A stretch of DNA of 64,000 bases from Pholis gunnellus (GCA_910591455.2 OU342804.1:6284133-6348132), one strand, 5' to 3'. Positions 24,394 to 37,060 are shown, counted from the first letter of the stretch. The notes: generated from the letters alone by a model not told the origin. Numbers and translations: made by a program.

Positions 24394-24419
<26 letters not shown>
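24394..24419. repeat. (GT)n microsatellite
   Basis: About 13 GT units followed by a short GA-rich tract. Confidence 0.9.
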
Positions 24420-24424
<5 letters not shown>

Positions 24425-24718
24425 CGAAAGATAGAAAGAAAGAGGTATATATACAGAATGGCTCTGATGTAATCCTCCTATATGTCACCTCATCTTTCCT
24501 CCTTCCCTGCTCTTTGCTGACAAGACAGCTCAGCAGCAGTCTTAATGGTGTTAGTGTAATTAAGGCTGGGCTCTACAGACCGACTCCACACCGATTGGAG
24601 ACCCCCCCCCCCCCCCTTCTGTCATTCTGCCCTCTCTTTTCTTTACTTTACTCTCTCCTCTTTCCTTGACATAAAACTCCCAATTTAGCCAAAACAAGAT
24701 CTCATACCTGCTTCTGGG

Positions 24719-24892
24719 AATGGGTGGATGGATAGATGGACGAGGACGGAGGGACGGACGGACGGACGGACGGACGGGTGGACAGGTGAATGAACAGACG
24801 GATGGAAGGATGGGTGGACAGGTGAATGGATGGATGGATGGATGGAAGGATGGGCGGACGGATGGAGGGATGGATGGATGGAAAGTAGTTTA
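24719..24892. repeat. Tetranucleotide array (GGAT/GGAC)n
   Basis: Imperfect tetranucleotide repeat of GGAT and GGAC units with GGTG interruptions. GGAC is concentrated at 24751-24776 and GGAT at 24825-24846, giving the array internal domains. Open frames on both strands (Ser/His/Pro-rich or Gly/Asp/Arg-rich) follow from the repeat. Confidence 0.95.
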
Positions 24893-25560
24893 TGAGACTC
24901 ATACAAAACACGGATCCACACTGAAATAAAGAGTAAAATCACAGCAGTGAATTGATGGTCTAACCACCAGAACTACTACAGAGGGCTGTCACTATAATAT
25001 AGTATGTACTAATGGATGTACTGCAAATGCAAGGTGTTTAAAAAGCAATACAAAAGTAAAAACAGTGCACGAATAATGATTCGTTTGGAGAATATAAAAT
25101 ACAAATTAAAGATAAATATGCGATTGTGCTTATGGCTAACGTAGCCAGTAATTCCCTGACTCCAGCAGCCTGATGACATAACAAAGGAAGAGATATTATA
25201 TAATCAGAATTTATTCATATAAGAAAGAAAGTAATAACTTAAGCTGGACCATAATCCCCATTCTATTGCTTTTACCTGAACTATTGTAGCAGAACAATCT
25301 CATTACAACATCTACTCCACATTTGTGTTACATGGCATGGTTGGACATGGGTTCAGACAACACCTCCATCAGTATTTTAGGGCCGTGCAGAGAAAAGCAC
25401 AAGTCAAAAGCAGGCAGGCTATTTTTAGGTTTGGAGACATTTTTGGAGATTTATCTGATTCTAGAGAAATGGGGGGGGTGCCATCAGGGACCAGGCCGGA
25501 AACAAATTTAAAAGAGGAAATGATTTATCGTGATGGATTTTGATGCCATTTGTGGAAGAC
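24893..25560. other. Intergenic DNA, no gene recognised
   Basis: No coding signal or clear repeat seen. It may include more of the LINE relic annotated next. Confidence 0.4.
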
Positions 25561-25599
25561 TAGATAGAGCTACACGCTCTATTTGAATGTTATTTGAAT

Positions 25600-26100
25600 A
25601 ACAGGAAATGCTCAGAAATGTCCTTTTGTTTAAGACCAAAATCCTGAATTAGCTCAAGCTTCAGCAGCTACAATCAAACCTCTTACATCAGGCCCTGAAC
25701 ATAGTGGACAGAAAGCCTGCCACATACGAAAAAGACACAATATACTTATGTTAGATTTATGTTTTTTTTAAATAAGTTTTTAAATGTTAATAGTCTGGCC
25801 CCAAAACCTTTTTCCAGATATATATTCAATGACAGTAACAGATGGGAGCATAACTGTAAAATATCACATCGTAGATCTAAATGTGGACAATTAGCTTTCA
25901 GGGCTGTCAACTCTGGAACACATTACCAACTGACATCAAATTAATTCCAGACATAAAGTCCTTTACAACAAAGATTAAGTGCTGGCTAAAAGTAGACCCA
26001 TTTTCAGCTAATTGCACTGTAAATACCCCTGTAAATTAGTAATGTATTGTAGCTTTATGATAGTGAAAGAGTTGTAAAATAGCAACAGCTATAAACTCTC
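25600..26100 (+). mobile_element. LINE ORF2 3'-end relic
   Basis: Plus-strand frames broken by stops and frameshifts encode pieces that look like the C-terminus of a LINE reverse-transcriptase polyprotein: LNVNSLAPKPFSRYIF, then RSKCGQLAFRAVNSGTHYQL and, after a frame change, DIKSFTTKIKCWLKVDPF. The W-N-xLP-xx(I/V)K...F(K/T)xxLKxWL pattern is the tail typical of non-LTR elements. No intact domain remains. Clade is not assigned. Confidence 0.6.
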
Positions 26101-26574
26101 TGTGCACCAGTTTCATGCTCTGCATTGGAGCTATACGTTAAAGTGCATATAGTCCCGATCAAATGAAGTAAATGATAAGACAAAGATAAAGACAAAACCT
26201 TTGAAGAGGGAAAAAGAATAGAAATAGAGCAACAGAGGAGGGATCCTGCTGACAGACAGAAATAACAATAATATAATTACACTATGGCGAAGAATGACAG
26301 TAAATAGAGTGCAACTCTCTTCAACAATCTTTAGGTGAATCTCTTTGTTGTTCTGGAGCCACCTCCTTCAGCTCAATGTCACATTCATGTTCAACACAGC
26401 TGGTTTTTTTCTGTCCTGCTGTTTGCTGTCAACAGTGAATTCTCATCATCAACAAAGCAACAGGTGAGCTGCACCTGCTGTCAGGAGATAACTGAATCTG
26501 AGAGGCACGGTGAGGTGGGCCAACAAATATATATTCATCTATCAGGGGCTATGAGATTAGTGTTGGCTGGGGAT

Positions 26575-27560
26575 GTAGGATGATATCGTCATCAGAATCG
26601 GCAGATAAAGGCTTTCAAATTAGATATCAGCTTCGGCCGGAAATTAACATTTCCTCCAACATGACAGGCCGTTTGCTGCTCGTTATTTACCGACCAATTG
26701 GCAACATGAGCGGAGAGACTGGAGTTGGGGTTGAGAGACGACGTGAATGACTGGACTGTTTCACAAGTAGTCATTTTACCAGCTCATTTTAAACCAATGT
26801 AAATCCAAATCATCATCAGACGATCGCCTCTGGGCTCCCAGAATGCATTTGGGCTAAAGCATTCTGCCTCCTTTGCCCTCCACAAACGCGATTGGTTAAT
26901 ACTACTTGGTCTACAAACCAGATCCAGAATCAGAACGCTTCCGATGCCAAAATCTAGTACAGGGTGCAAAAATAAATATATCTGCACTTTCACATGTTTC
27001 CTATGGTCAGAGATTACAAAGTTGTATAACTTGTGAAATAGATCAAATTAAAATGTCCTGGTTGTGCCTATTTTCAGCATGTAGACCTGTTAAAGTAGGA
27101 TGAATCTTTACATTGAGCTTGAACAGGTTACATTTAAATAAAAGTGGCATGTTTTACATGTAACCTGGTTAGCCCAGCGAATGTAAACATTCTGAAAAGC
27201 TTTGTATGTTATTTCTGCTTCTGACAGAAATAACATTTCTTCTTACAATTAAGACTTGAAATGATGAATGCACTTGCAAATGAAAAAGAAGAACAACATG
27301 TAAACCCTACTTTGGTGTTTCAGTTTTACTTCTTTACTAAAGATTTCAGTAAACCTGCTGATCTATAGAGGAAACCATGAACTACATCTTTGAGTGAGTT
27401 TAATGCTAGACTCTTCCAGCTCTGAGTATAACAGAAGGCAGGATAATATGTTAATTCCACTACAGGAGAGACTTCATGTTCTTTGCAAACAGGTGGAAAA
27501 TATCGGCATTTCAGGATATCGGATATCAACAAAAATCCAATATCCTGCATTGAACCGATT
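26575..27560. repeat. Degraded repeat block; inner part shared with 35440-35640
   Basis: The inner segment 26755-26960 aligns by eye with 35440-35640: TTTCACAAGTAG, AAATCATCAT, CCCAGAATGCATTTGGGC-type block, GCCTC.TTTGC.CT and GATTGGT.AATA. Both ends of the larger block carry ATATCGG / GATATC-rich sequence (26576-26640 and 27490-27545), suggesting a DNA element with eroded arms. Confidence 0.5.
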
Positions 27561-29840
27561 GAAATGCAGATGACCAGATCACAGTGGGTTCACACATACT
27601 GTAGATGATGTTTGGGGTGTTTCCCAAGTGTGTTAGCAGGCGGCCTTTAACATTAAACCTGCAAAGCTTATTTCCGATATCTTGCTCCATCCTCATGGAA
27701 GCATTATCAACATGAAGCTTTTTTTTTTTTTAATCTCTGGGTTGTTTCTTTCATTGAGGGCGGAGTATCAATTCAATGTTACTCGTAGTATCACATGAGT
27801 GGTTAGCACTCACAGCCCAGTTTTCATATTATTTCAATGTGTTTCAATGTGTTTCTTCTTGGTTCATGCAGGTTAGGTTACTTAGAAACTTGAGAAAATT
27901 GCATTTTCTTTGCCAATATATCTCCTGCTGGGTCTCGTACTTATTTTGAACAGTTAAATGGAAACTCAAAAAGTGCCTGTGGGTGTAAATGTGATTATAA
28001 TTCTAATTTATTTTCATTTTTTTTTTTTTGTTAGAAAATTGTAAACTCTTCAAAAGTGTAAAAGAGAGCTCTCATTCCCTATACGTATATATCTTTCTGA
28101 ATATTAATTAAAAAACACTTCCTCAGGATATCCAGACCGTGAGACTCAATGTCCTTTATTTGGTCAGTGGTGTGGGATTAAGATGTGTGTCCGGTTGTTG
28201 TTTCTGATAACTATCGATGGATCAACCGATCAGTAAACTCTGTACAATGCACTGTTGGAGGGACAAAGCTACAAACCCTCCACTCTTTGTGGAACATGTT
28301 AGGACCCCGCTGCCTTTAGGGCAACCACTGCAAATAGTTTTGCTAAAAATAGAAGTAAACAAACGTCACGGTACACTAGCGGCACAGAAAGAGAGCTGTC
28401 AAAACCCAGCAAGTAATCTATTAATCATTTTTCTCCAGTGATTAAAGCTGCACTTACCAATATTGTTGCATGAACAATGGGAAAAAAGATGATGTGAAAG
28501 AGTTCGCTCAAAGTGATGAACCCACAGAGAATTGTCATCCGGTTCTTCTGTTCCCTTCAGCTCTCTACGGAGGGTTTAGCATCTTTCAACCTTTTGTTTT
28601 TTACAGCTAGCAGCTTCACTGTGTTGGTTCACTCGCATTAACCTCGTCTTCCAGCCTAATCGCCAGGATTTTTGTTGGGGATACGTTGAATGTTGATGCG
28701 CTTGCATTCGGTGAGAGGAAGTGACGTAATATATCAAGTAACCGTTATTGAAAGTTACGTGGTATAATAATTGTATATTGCGATCAAGAAACTAGTCCAC
28801 AAAGCGTGAGGGAGGGGTATTGGACAAGTCCAACAAAAAACACAGGACTTTCATCGAGGACGTCGCCGTTCGTGTCCCGTGTGGAACCAAGAGTCAACAT
28901 TGACTTTATACTTTTTACTCAAAGTTGCGTAGCTTACATAAGACAGTCCACTAAGGGCGCTTGTTATAAATTCACCGTGGCTACGTTTTTACGTTACATT
29001 GGTACGTTATTGTTTTAACGCAAACAATACCATTTTTTCTAACCTTAAACAAGGTTTGTTGCTGAAAACTAACTAATCGTTTCACAATTTAAACATGTTG
29101 CATTGTGAGTTCCTGCAGCATGATATGAGGCTGATATTAAACTTATTTATGAAACATATATTTTTGGCTTTGACATTTGATATCAGTGGGTTGCAGAAAC
29201 GTACAATGCAAACATTTTTGCTGTTGACTGTGTTGCGTCTTCAGCGAAGAGAGCTCTAATAAATCGACTGTACACAGTTAGAGACTTCCTTGAGATGAAA
29301 GTGAAGCATTTGCTTAAGAGACAGATGTTGGTGAAGACCAAAACTAGAGCTAAAAAGAGAGTGAATATTAGTGTCGCCAGAACCTCAACTCCAACTGAAT
29401 GCTAATGTTGCTATGTGTCTGCTGAGTGTCTAATTAGAAAACTACAGATTTGCCACAACAACTTAATATAGCCCCGATCACAGCCCTAGCGTGGATTCAA
29501 GCAGACATCGAGCTCTTGCTGTTGCTCTGCTGTCGGATGAGGAGGAACAAATTATGCAGTTCATCGTAGTTCAAAAATGTTAAGATCAACCTTTCGTCTA
29601 CATTTGCCACTTTCTCTCCCTTCTACATCTACCAGCATTAAAACAGGAAGGAAGCGGTTAAGTAGTAAAGACTGCCTTTCGCTTGATTTGATTGGCTCCC
29701 TGGGCCAAATGTGCCATTGACGAGCAGTGCGACTCTGCGCCTGGAACTGTAAGGTTGAGCATATTTTAACATTTATGTGCCTCTAAAAACTGCTATTAAA
29801 AAGACGATGCACGGCACAAGAAAAAACATTTCTAGCAGGT
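27561..29840. other. Intergenic DNA, with a probable interspersed repeat at 28430-28700
   Basis: The stretch beginning GCTGCACTTACCAATATTG and containing GTTCGCTCAAAGTGATGAAC resembles an interspersed element that I remember from spiny-rayed fish. No gene seen. Confidence 0.4.
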
Positions 29841-29849
29841 GGCAAACTC

Positions 29850-30310
29850 CGGTTCTGTGAAGATGCGAAAGTGTCTTAAAACTTGCATTCTCTCTACAAA
29901 CCACCAGGGGGCGACTCGCCTGGTTGCAAAAAGAAGTCTGATTGTACAGAAGTCTATGACAAAATTGATTTATTACATTCAATCTCTAGTTTCAAGTCTT
30001 CTTCAACACAGCATGATGTTCATTCAGTAAATGATGGTCCATTTAGAGTCAAACAGACCATAAAGCAGGGTATGCTTTAGGGGCGGGTCTACTGTGATTG
30101 ACAGGTCGCTACCATACGTCGTCTCTACGTCATTACTCCACATTCCAAATATGGTAACTTCACCTGTTGCATAAAAGACAACATGGCGATGGCCTTATTC
30201 CAAAATTGGCGCCGAACCCGATGATTCATAACTGTAGTCCACAAACCATTGGTGACGTCATGATGACTGCGTCCACTTGTTATAAACAGTCTGTGGTTAC
30301 AAATTGATGC
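29850..30310 (+). repeat. Non-autonomous element, the longest copy in the window
   Basis: The left half (29860-30110) matches 57240-57510 over blocks such as CTCTAGTTTCAAGTCTTCTT, CATGATGTTCATT and AGAGTCAAACAGACCATAAA. The right end (30165-30300) matches 12670-12790 and 20466-20590, including GGTGACGTCA at 30251-30260. This copy therefore links two sets of fragments into one element of about 450 bp. It has no coding capacity. Confidence 0.65.
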
Positions 30311-30319
30311 ACTGCCACC

Positions 30320-31900
30320 AATTGGCCAAACAATCTGTGATCGCAGGTTTAAAACAGGAGAATCGAATTTAAAACCTTGTTTTTTTACCACAGATTTGTA
30401 ATTCTGGGCTTTCTTTGATTATATTTTTTTAAAGTGTTGAGTCAGTCAACTCTAAATATAAATTGTTCTGCTAAACGGTTGTTATTCATGCTTGAAGGTG
30501 CACAATCTGAGGGCAGATTGAGCCAAGTCACAAATATCCTCGACGAACGTTACACCACAACCTCTAGAGAAACAGATCAGAGCGGTGAGGCGTCTCCTTG
30601 CAGGACTCTCGGGGACATCGCACAAAGCCTAATGAAGTCGTGTTTGTGAATGACATGTCGCCTGGTTGTTGTGAATGAAATCTTAAATTGGTTTCTCAGT
30701 CATTAAAAGTGGGGGAGAGAGAAACATGAGTCATGCAGCCTCGAGCACAATCAAAGCTTCCTGCTCCTCCATCTCCGTCAGCGCTGATGGACCCGAAACA
30801 GGCGGCTCAGAAACGAGCGATCAATGCAGTGAACCGGGAAAGAAAATACTCAAGCACAGGATTAAGAAAGCAATATCTGCAACAGCAGCCAGTCATGTGT
30901 CCATATTGTGTGTGTAAAGGTTCATCCTTTGCAGTGGTTGCATAAGAAGTAGGGTACATGATTAGTGAGTTTAACACAAAATGGGAGTATTTATATACAT
31001 TTACATTTATTTCATAGCAGACTGTTGGGTGTTACTCAGTAGCTATGAGCAGTATATGTTTGATTGCTTTGCAGTGTTTCTCTTTTCCAACTCTTCCTGC
31101 TTCCACAAACCGCATCACCAACATCATTCATCTCAAATATGAAGTTCAAAGTAATTATCCCTTTAATTTGGGGGTTCATTATGATGCTTTTGCACAAATA
31201 AAAACAATTAGACAATTGTTCTATTGTTAAGCATAATGCTTTATTTGCATTCTAAGTAAAACAAAACTGTATAACAAGGACATTTGTACCTTCATCTTTA
31301 CTACTAATGAGATGGTCTACACAGATGACTTCAATGGTTTGACAAACCATCATTTCCCTTTCAAATAATAACTTGATCACAGCTGGTAATAAAAACAATC
31401 AGTTTGTCCATTTGGCCCTCGGTCTCTGCGTCACATGAAAAGTCCAAACAACTTTCAAAGGGATAAAGCTCACTACGGGTGGTTGAAGGAAGAATAACAA
31501 GAGGCGTTTAGCGCCAGCACTGTTTGGGTTCCTTCATCATTTACAGCAGAAAAAGGAGCGACTGAGTCACCAAATGTAAATGCAGGAGAGGCTGCAAAAT
31601 GCCATTCTGAGGTAATAAGAGTATTAAAGTAATATGTGGCGACTTACTGCTAAATACTAAACAAAGCAGTGTTAATCATTGCTCTTATTTAAAGTTGAAG
31701 TGATTCACTTGAGGCTGTAATCCAACAGATTCACAAAGTGTTTGATTCAAATTATAATCTTATTTTGACAATATATTACAGACAACACTTTTTTAATACC
31801 TCCTCTGTTTTAAAGCCTCCATCCTCCATCCAAGTAATCCACTACTTTATCATTAACGACCCCTTGCAGAGCTGCTGAATGATGTTGTTGTTGTTGACTT
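30320..31900. other. Intergenic DNA upstream of CART copy B
   Basis: No supportable exon. Open frames at 30726-30945 overlap in two frames and lack family resemblance. Distal regulatory DNA for CART copy B could lie here, but nothing specific is visible. Confidence 0.4.
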
Positions 31901-31935
31901 TTTGAGGCATATTTTGCCCAGCAACTTTTACGGGA

Positions 31936-32080
31936 TGACTCACCCAAGGCAGCTGTTACGCATGACAAAAAAAAGAGAAAAGAATAAGGTGGAGCGAGCA
32001 GATGGCAGGAGTCAGATAAAAAAAAAGGTGTTTCGCGCGGGGATGGGGGGGGGGGGGGGGGGGGGGGGGGACTATTTAAG
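31936..32080 (+). promoter_or_regulatory. Promoter of CART copy B: AP-1 site, G26 tract, TATA box
   Basis: A perfect AP-1 motif TGACTCA (31936-31942) lies about 190 bp before the start codon. A run of 26 G residues (32045-32070) is immediately followed by TATTTAAG (32073-32080), a plausible TATA element 50 bp upstream of the start codon at 32130, implying a very short 5' UTR. Mammalian CART promoters are known to use CRE/AP-1-type sites; binding here is inferred. Confidence 0.6.
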
Positions 32081-32129
32081 ACAAGAGTGAGAGAGTGGGG
32101 GACCCCACATACTGCCGCGCATCGAGACC

Positions 32130-33041
32130 ATGCAGACCACCTCCAGGATGCTCAGCGGGGCGCTCTTCTGCGCGCTGCTGCTGCTGCTCTCCAGAGCCGC
32201 CAGAGCCCAAGTGTTGGACCCCGAGTCCGAAGAGGAGCTGAGCCCCAGAGCCCTGCGGGACTTCTATCCGAAAGGTCCGAACCTGACGAGTGAGAAGCAG
32301 CTGGTAAAGCTTTATTATTACTTCACTTCTGCAAAAAAAGACCTTTACAGCTACTGACTGTGTTTCTTTTTACATGTTACTTTGAATTTCAGTTATGTTG
32401 TGTTGAGCAGTTTTAGTAAATGTGGCCAATGAGCTCCAGTTTGTTGCCACCTCAAAATAAACCAAACTCCATTCAGAAAAGCATGCATTTAAGATGCACT
32501 TCTGTTCTGTGCAGATAATTACATATTTGACATTTCATATCATCGAGTTGTGTCCTTTTAAACAAAATATGCAACTGTTATAACTATATTGCATATTATT
32601 ATATAACTTTGCAAAAGTATTTTATTTGTAGAATCCTTTTGCAGTTGTATTACTACATAATGTGTGGCTAAAATCAAAAAGGCACATTCATTGAGAACGT
32701 TCTTGTTTGTTTGTATCTGTCTGTCAGCTCGGAGCTCTCCAAGAAGTTCTCGAAAAGCTGCAAGCTAAGCGACTCCCTTCATGGGAGAAGAAATTTGGCC
32801 AAGTCCCAACGGTACTGTATCTACCTGAACACATTGTATTGATTGCTATTGCGTTGATTGCATTCATGTCGCAGCGGGGGGGGGGGGGGGGCAGAAATGA
32901 ATCAACCCTCTGGTGCTGTTGCTTCTCCCACAGTGTGATGTCGGGGAGCAGTGCGCCGTGAGGAAAGGCGCTCGGATCGGCAAGATGTGCGACTGTCCCC
33001 GGGGAGCTTTCTGCAACTTTTTCCTGCTGAAGTGCTTATGA
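32130..33041 (+). CDS. cart: CART neuropeptide precursor, copy B (canonical-like)
   Basis: Secreted anorexigenic neuropeptide precursor. Exons are 32130-32303, 32728-32811 and 32934-33041, all phase 0 with GT-AG introns, giving 121 residues. Residues 1-26 are a strong signal peptide (ALFCALLLLLSRAARA). The pro-region keeps the family blocks SPRALRDFY and ALQEVLEKLQAKR, followed by EKKFGQVPTC. Both dibasic sites (KR and KK) that release the long and short CART forms are present. Exon 3 encodes CDVGEQCAVRKGARIGK, then MCDCPRG and FLLKCL, with all six knot cysteines; this is nearly the vertebrate consensus. Copy A, 25 kb upstream on the same strand, shares gene structure but is far more diverged. 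A polyadenylation signal is at 33365-33370. The numbered teleost paralogue name cannot be fixed without a tree. Confidence 0.95.
32876..32891. repeat. Poly-G tract in CART copy B intron 2
   Basis: Sixteen G residues lie 42 bp before exon 3 and close to the branch-point region of the intron. CART copy A has a longer G tract in the same intron. Confidence 0.95.
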
Positions 33042-33364
33042 GCCTCACCGGCTCTGAATGTAGCATCGAGATGGAGAGAAGAAGAAGAAGAAGATTCCTT
33101 TGTAATTACTCTCATATTTTTTATGATACAGCTGAGGAGCAGGTTTGGTGACTGTCCGACCCTTACGAAAAAGAACTGCAGTAGTTCTATGATACAATAT
33201 ATAAATACATTATATCACAGAAGAAACTATGAGGATATTTATCGTGATGGACAGGAGATCAGAATACTATAGAGTCCCATTAAGTTAAATATCCAGAACC
33301 ACTTTATGTCTGTGAAACCACAGGGTCGTCGTTGTGATGTATATCTAAATAACCCACAATGCAC

Positions 33365-33370
33365 AATAAA
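33365..33370 (+). terminator. Polyadenylation signal of CART copy B
   Basis: AATAAA 324 nt downstream of the stop codon, the first canonical signal after the gene. Confidence 0.65.
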
Positions 33371-33371
33371 C

Positions 33372-34370
33372 TATAAGAAGACCACGTGCACACTGTTGAG
33401 TCTTAACAGCAATATCATGGAAATATTATAGTGATTCTTCGTCTGGGGAAAAATCCAAAAATATGTCTTTTTAACAATTTTGTTTCAGATTTTTGTTTGT
33501 GTATGAAATCATAATAATTGTGACAATAATAATAATAATAAACATTATTGTTTCGTAAAGCAGTGGAGTGAGTGCATATTCTTTTCATCTGAACACTATT
33601 CCATGCCCATGTGTTGATTCTTTTTTGAGAATATTTGAGGAATGACGTGTTTTGTGACTGTGACGTCACGCCTCCAGGGGGTTGTCGACCAGAGACCGTC
33701 ACGTGCATTCACTAATGGAGCTGAGGATTTACATGAAAGAAAAATAACCTGCAGCACATGATTTCAGATTAAAACTGAAGAAGACAGTCTATCGGATTCA
33801 TGGCACTTGAGCAGCAACCTCATATTTAAGCTTTAACTTCAACACATCTGTTGGTCAGCTGACAATCAAAGTCCTTTTCTCCACTCAAACATCAGTTTCT
33901 GTTACTTTACTTTTGTCGTTTGAGCTGCAGGACGAGGTTTGATTTCACAATCACATCCATCTGAAGAAGTGTCTCCATGCTGACTTTAAATACACTTTCA
34001 GACTTTTTGTGTTTTAATTGACCAAAAACCAATGTGAAAAGAATTCAGGTAAATATTATAGATACTATACATACGGAACATATGGAGGTAAAATAATACA
34101 CTCAAATATATATAAAAAAGAGATTGAAGGACAATTACAAAAACGTGAGTATAGATATGTATACATATATAAACAAAGGCAATCAAATGGATTTGGGAAA
34201 AACGTACCTTCATTTTTGTCCCAATAGGTTTTACTTTATACTTCACATGAACTAAGTGAGTTGAGAAGAAAAAAGGTAAATACTTTTATCTGATATCCAA
34301 AACCTTTGACTCTAAAATGTTAATCAAATGAAACACAGATTTTGAACCTGGCTTTAACCAATATTCAGAT
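33372..34370. other. Intergenic DNA downstream of CART copy B
   Basis: Contains an AAT trinucleotide stretch (33525-33541) and a perfect TGACGTCA at 33661-33668 next to a CCTCCAGGGGG block that resembles the ends of the dispersed repeat at 29850. AT-rich otherwise, no gene seen. Confidence 0.45.
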
Positions 34371-34419
34371 ATCTGTTCTAGACATTTATGCAAATTAGCA
34401 CATATTTGATAAGAAAGTA

Positions 34420-34560
34420 CCTCGTTTGCATATTTAAACATACAATTTCAGAAAACTTGTGATACAAAAAGTATTTGTCTTTATGTAAGTAATCAAGTGG
34501 GGAAGTTTCATGGTGATATCTGTCAGTTATTAGTTTTCAACCCATTCACCTGGAGTATTT
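34420..34560. repeat. Dispersed repeat fragment shared with 6395-6525
   Basis: GCATATTTAAACATACAATT, TCAGAAAACTTGTGATACAA and TTTCATGGTGATATC occur in the same order as at 6410-6490. Confidence 0.55.
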
Positions 34561-34974
34561 TCTGACTAAGACAACAATTGGAATGCAGGACTTTTACTTG
34601 TAACTTTTTTACATTGTGGTACTATTACTTTTGCCTAAGTAAAGGATCTGAATACTTCACATGACATTGAGCTGTTCATAATCCCTTTATAGTGAACAAC
34701 ACTGGAAAGTTAATCAATAAGATTAATCTAATAAAAACCTCATCATCATCATTGAACATTTACTGGTTTATTCCCTCTAATAATAATAATAATGATATTT
34801 TTTCTGGACTCCTCTCTGTTGTTTTAGTTCTTCGGTTTAGTTTTTTTTTCATATTCCACATCACTGTGCTCATCTGGTTTCCACTCGTCTCTTCTTCTTT
34901 GCTCCCTGTCAGCAGTCATCAATAATGCAGCAGAGACAAGTACAAAATGTTGACTTAGTCCATTCCTGCTCTGC

Positions 34975-35040
34975 TGTGTGTGTCTGTGTGTGTGTGTGTG
35001 TGTGTACACCTGGGATGTGTGTACACCTGGGATGTGTGTT
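34975..35040. repeat. (GT)n microsatellite followed by a duplicated 17-mer
   Basis: A GT tract (about 34975-35005) continues into two tandem copies of GTGTACACCTGGGATGT. Confidence 0.85.
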
Positions 35041-35439
35041 GGGGAGTCAACATAATGTTTAGTTTGCGCTGTCGATCAATGTAATCACAGGTTTTCGTTT
35101 GTGCTGTGATTTCCTGAAAAAGCTGCTATCATCACTAATATTTCACCGACAGCTTTTTAAGCTGCAAAGTGAGACGAAGGAAAGCTTTCTTAAAGGGCTT
35201 CCTTCACTGTTTTGCTTTCTAAGTGACTAACGGGGTCAAATATTTTTTTAATTGGTCTGACATTGAACGCGAGCGCTGCAATGTAGAAAGTAAAAGTGCT
35301 TGTTTTTGCATGACTGACAGCATTATGACGGAGGTAACGGGTAAATAAAACGTTTTTTCTTCACCTTTAGCTCTATCTCTGAACCCATCTGCTATCGTTC
35401 TGACAACACATAAGCCTTTGAGAACAAGGGTCTCTATTA

Positions 35440-35900
35440 GATTGTTTCACAAGTAGCTAATTTTAAGCTAATTTTAAGCTAAATCATCATGGGTGGGTTC
35501 CCAGATGGCATTTCAGCCAAAGCGTTCCGCCTCTTTTGCTCTTGACACAGATTGTTGACCAAAGACTGCTCTAATGTGATTGGTCAATAGGCCTACTACT
35601 CAGACTACAAACAGAAACTTGAACACCAACAAACAAACAATACCCAAATCGTGTCCTGTTGCATACAAATTCTATGTGAATGTGGTTTAGAGAAATGTAC
35701 GGCTAATGTTTTTTAAGGATTAGATTGTGAAATACTTAATTAGATTTAAGAAAAGATTGTGAAATACTTAGTTAGATTTTTTAAAAATATCGTGGTTTGG
35801 GTAAAAATAACGATGGAAGTGTCGTTACTGAAGTTAGCCATTTCCTATATATTTGTTTCCAAAATAAGGTCCCATGGTGGACACAGGAAGAGGCGGGACT
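35440..35900. repeat. Composite of two dispersed repeat families
   Basis: 35440-35640 corresponds to 26755-26960. 35745-35900 contains the block seen at 470-560, followed by AAAATAAGGTCCCATGG and GGACACAGG..AGG.GGGACT, which matches 2750-2806. The second part is thus the most complete copy of that family in the window. Confidence 0.55.
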
Positions 35901-36869
35901 TCGCCTCTATTGACGGTGAGCAGTTGCTCCTGATTGCAGTTTAGCCTATTTAGCAGCTGCCGTCTGCAGCGTTCTCCCTCAATACTGGACCAATTTCAGA
36001 AAATTGTTCCCCATTACTCACTTAGACACAAAAACATGAGAAAAGTGAATCCACACAGATGTTACCCTTTAACCTTTATAGCTGTTGATATGTAAAAAAC
36101 AATCTTGCTTATTAGCTTATTGTCTTTAAATTCCACTGAGGGATTAAAAGCACATTCATAGATCCACTTTGTCTTATTAAACACTTTAAAAAACCCGTCG
36201 GACACACAGACACATTCATGGCGGTCGGGCCGACGATCACACCGTTTATCTTAGTCCCTGAGCGGCAATACTTTCTCCAGACAGCGAGGATTTGCTATCG
36301 ATTTCTCTGGGAATTAACTCTAATTCCGATTGAGATTGCATGTGTGGATAAGGGGCTCTTTCTCACTCAGTGAGACACTTCAAAAACCTGCGGCAATAAC
36401 CCACCGGGCCTAAACGTCTGATTGTGTGTGATAATTTGACAGAGCGGTAAAGAATGACGGATAGAGACGGTGACGGAAACACAGAGAAAAACCAAAAGGA
36501 GACAGAGAAGAGGCAGAGGGTGATTGAGAGGGTGATGGATGGAGACGCGGAGTGGGAGGCAAATGATAGAGTCTGAAATAGATCGTTCTCTGAGGATGAC
36601 ATTGTTGTGTGTGAACCGCTTAATGCATCAACTCCAGACAATGCATTCGATGTTGATTGATGGCGTGTGAACACTCACATGTCTACCTGAGTTTAAATGG
36701 TACAAACTTCATCCTGGCTATGAAAAATAGATCAATGTTTAAAATGAAAAAAGGTTGGGTTCTAGCAAGTTCAGATGCATACAAGACATCTGTGGTTCGA
36801 TTCCGATTGGCGACCATTGTTGAACGTCACACATCTCTCCAGCGAAGGGAAATAGCTAAAATATAATTT

Positions 36870-37060
36870 AAAGAGACAGTTCACCCCAAAATTAAAAACA
36901 CAGATGTTGTTCTCTTACCTGTAGTGCTGTTTATCGGTCTAGATTGTTTTGGTGTGAGTTGCAGGGTGTTGGAGGTATTCCAACTGATGGATTAACTAAT
37001 AAATAATAAAGGAGACTGTTGGTAGAATTCTATAGCACGGTCAATAATGTGAAAAAGTAA
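36870..37060. repeat. Interspersed repeat (GACAGTTCACCCCAAAATTA type)
   Basis: AGAGACAGTTCACCCCAAAA, CTCTTACCTGTAGTGCTGTT and TATCGGTCTAGATTGTTTTG form the head of a repeat that I recognise from many spiny-rayed fish sequences. Non-coding. Confidence 0.5.

Noticed and set aside
24685..24942. Ser/His/Pro-rich and Gly/Asp-rich open frames
   Set aside because: Translation of the GGAT/GGAC tetranucleotide array on either strand.
30726..30945. Overlapping plus frames of 63 and 70 codons
   Set aside because: No family resemblance and no splice partners; could be chance in a locally GC-richer stretch.
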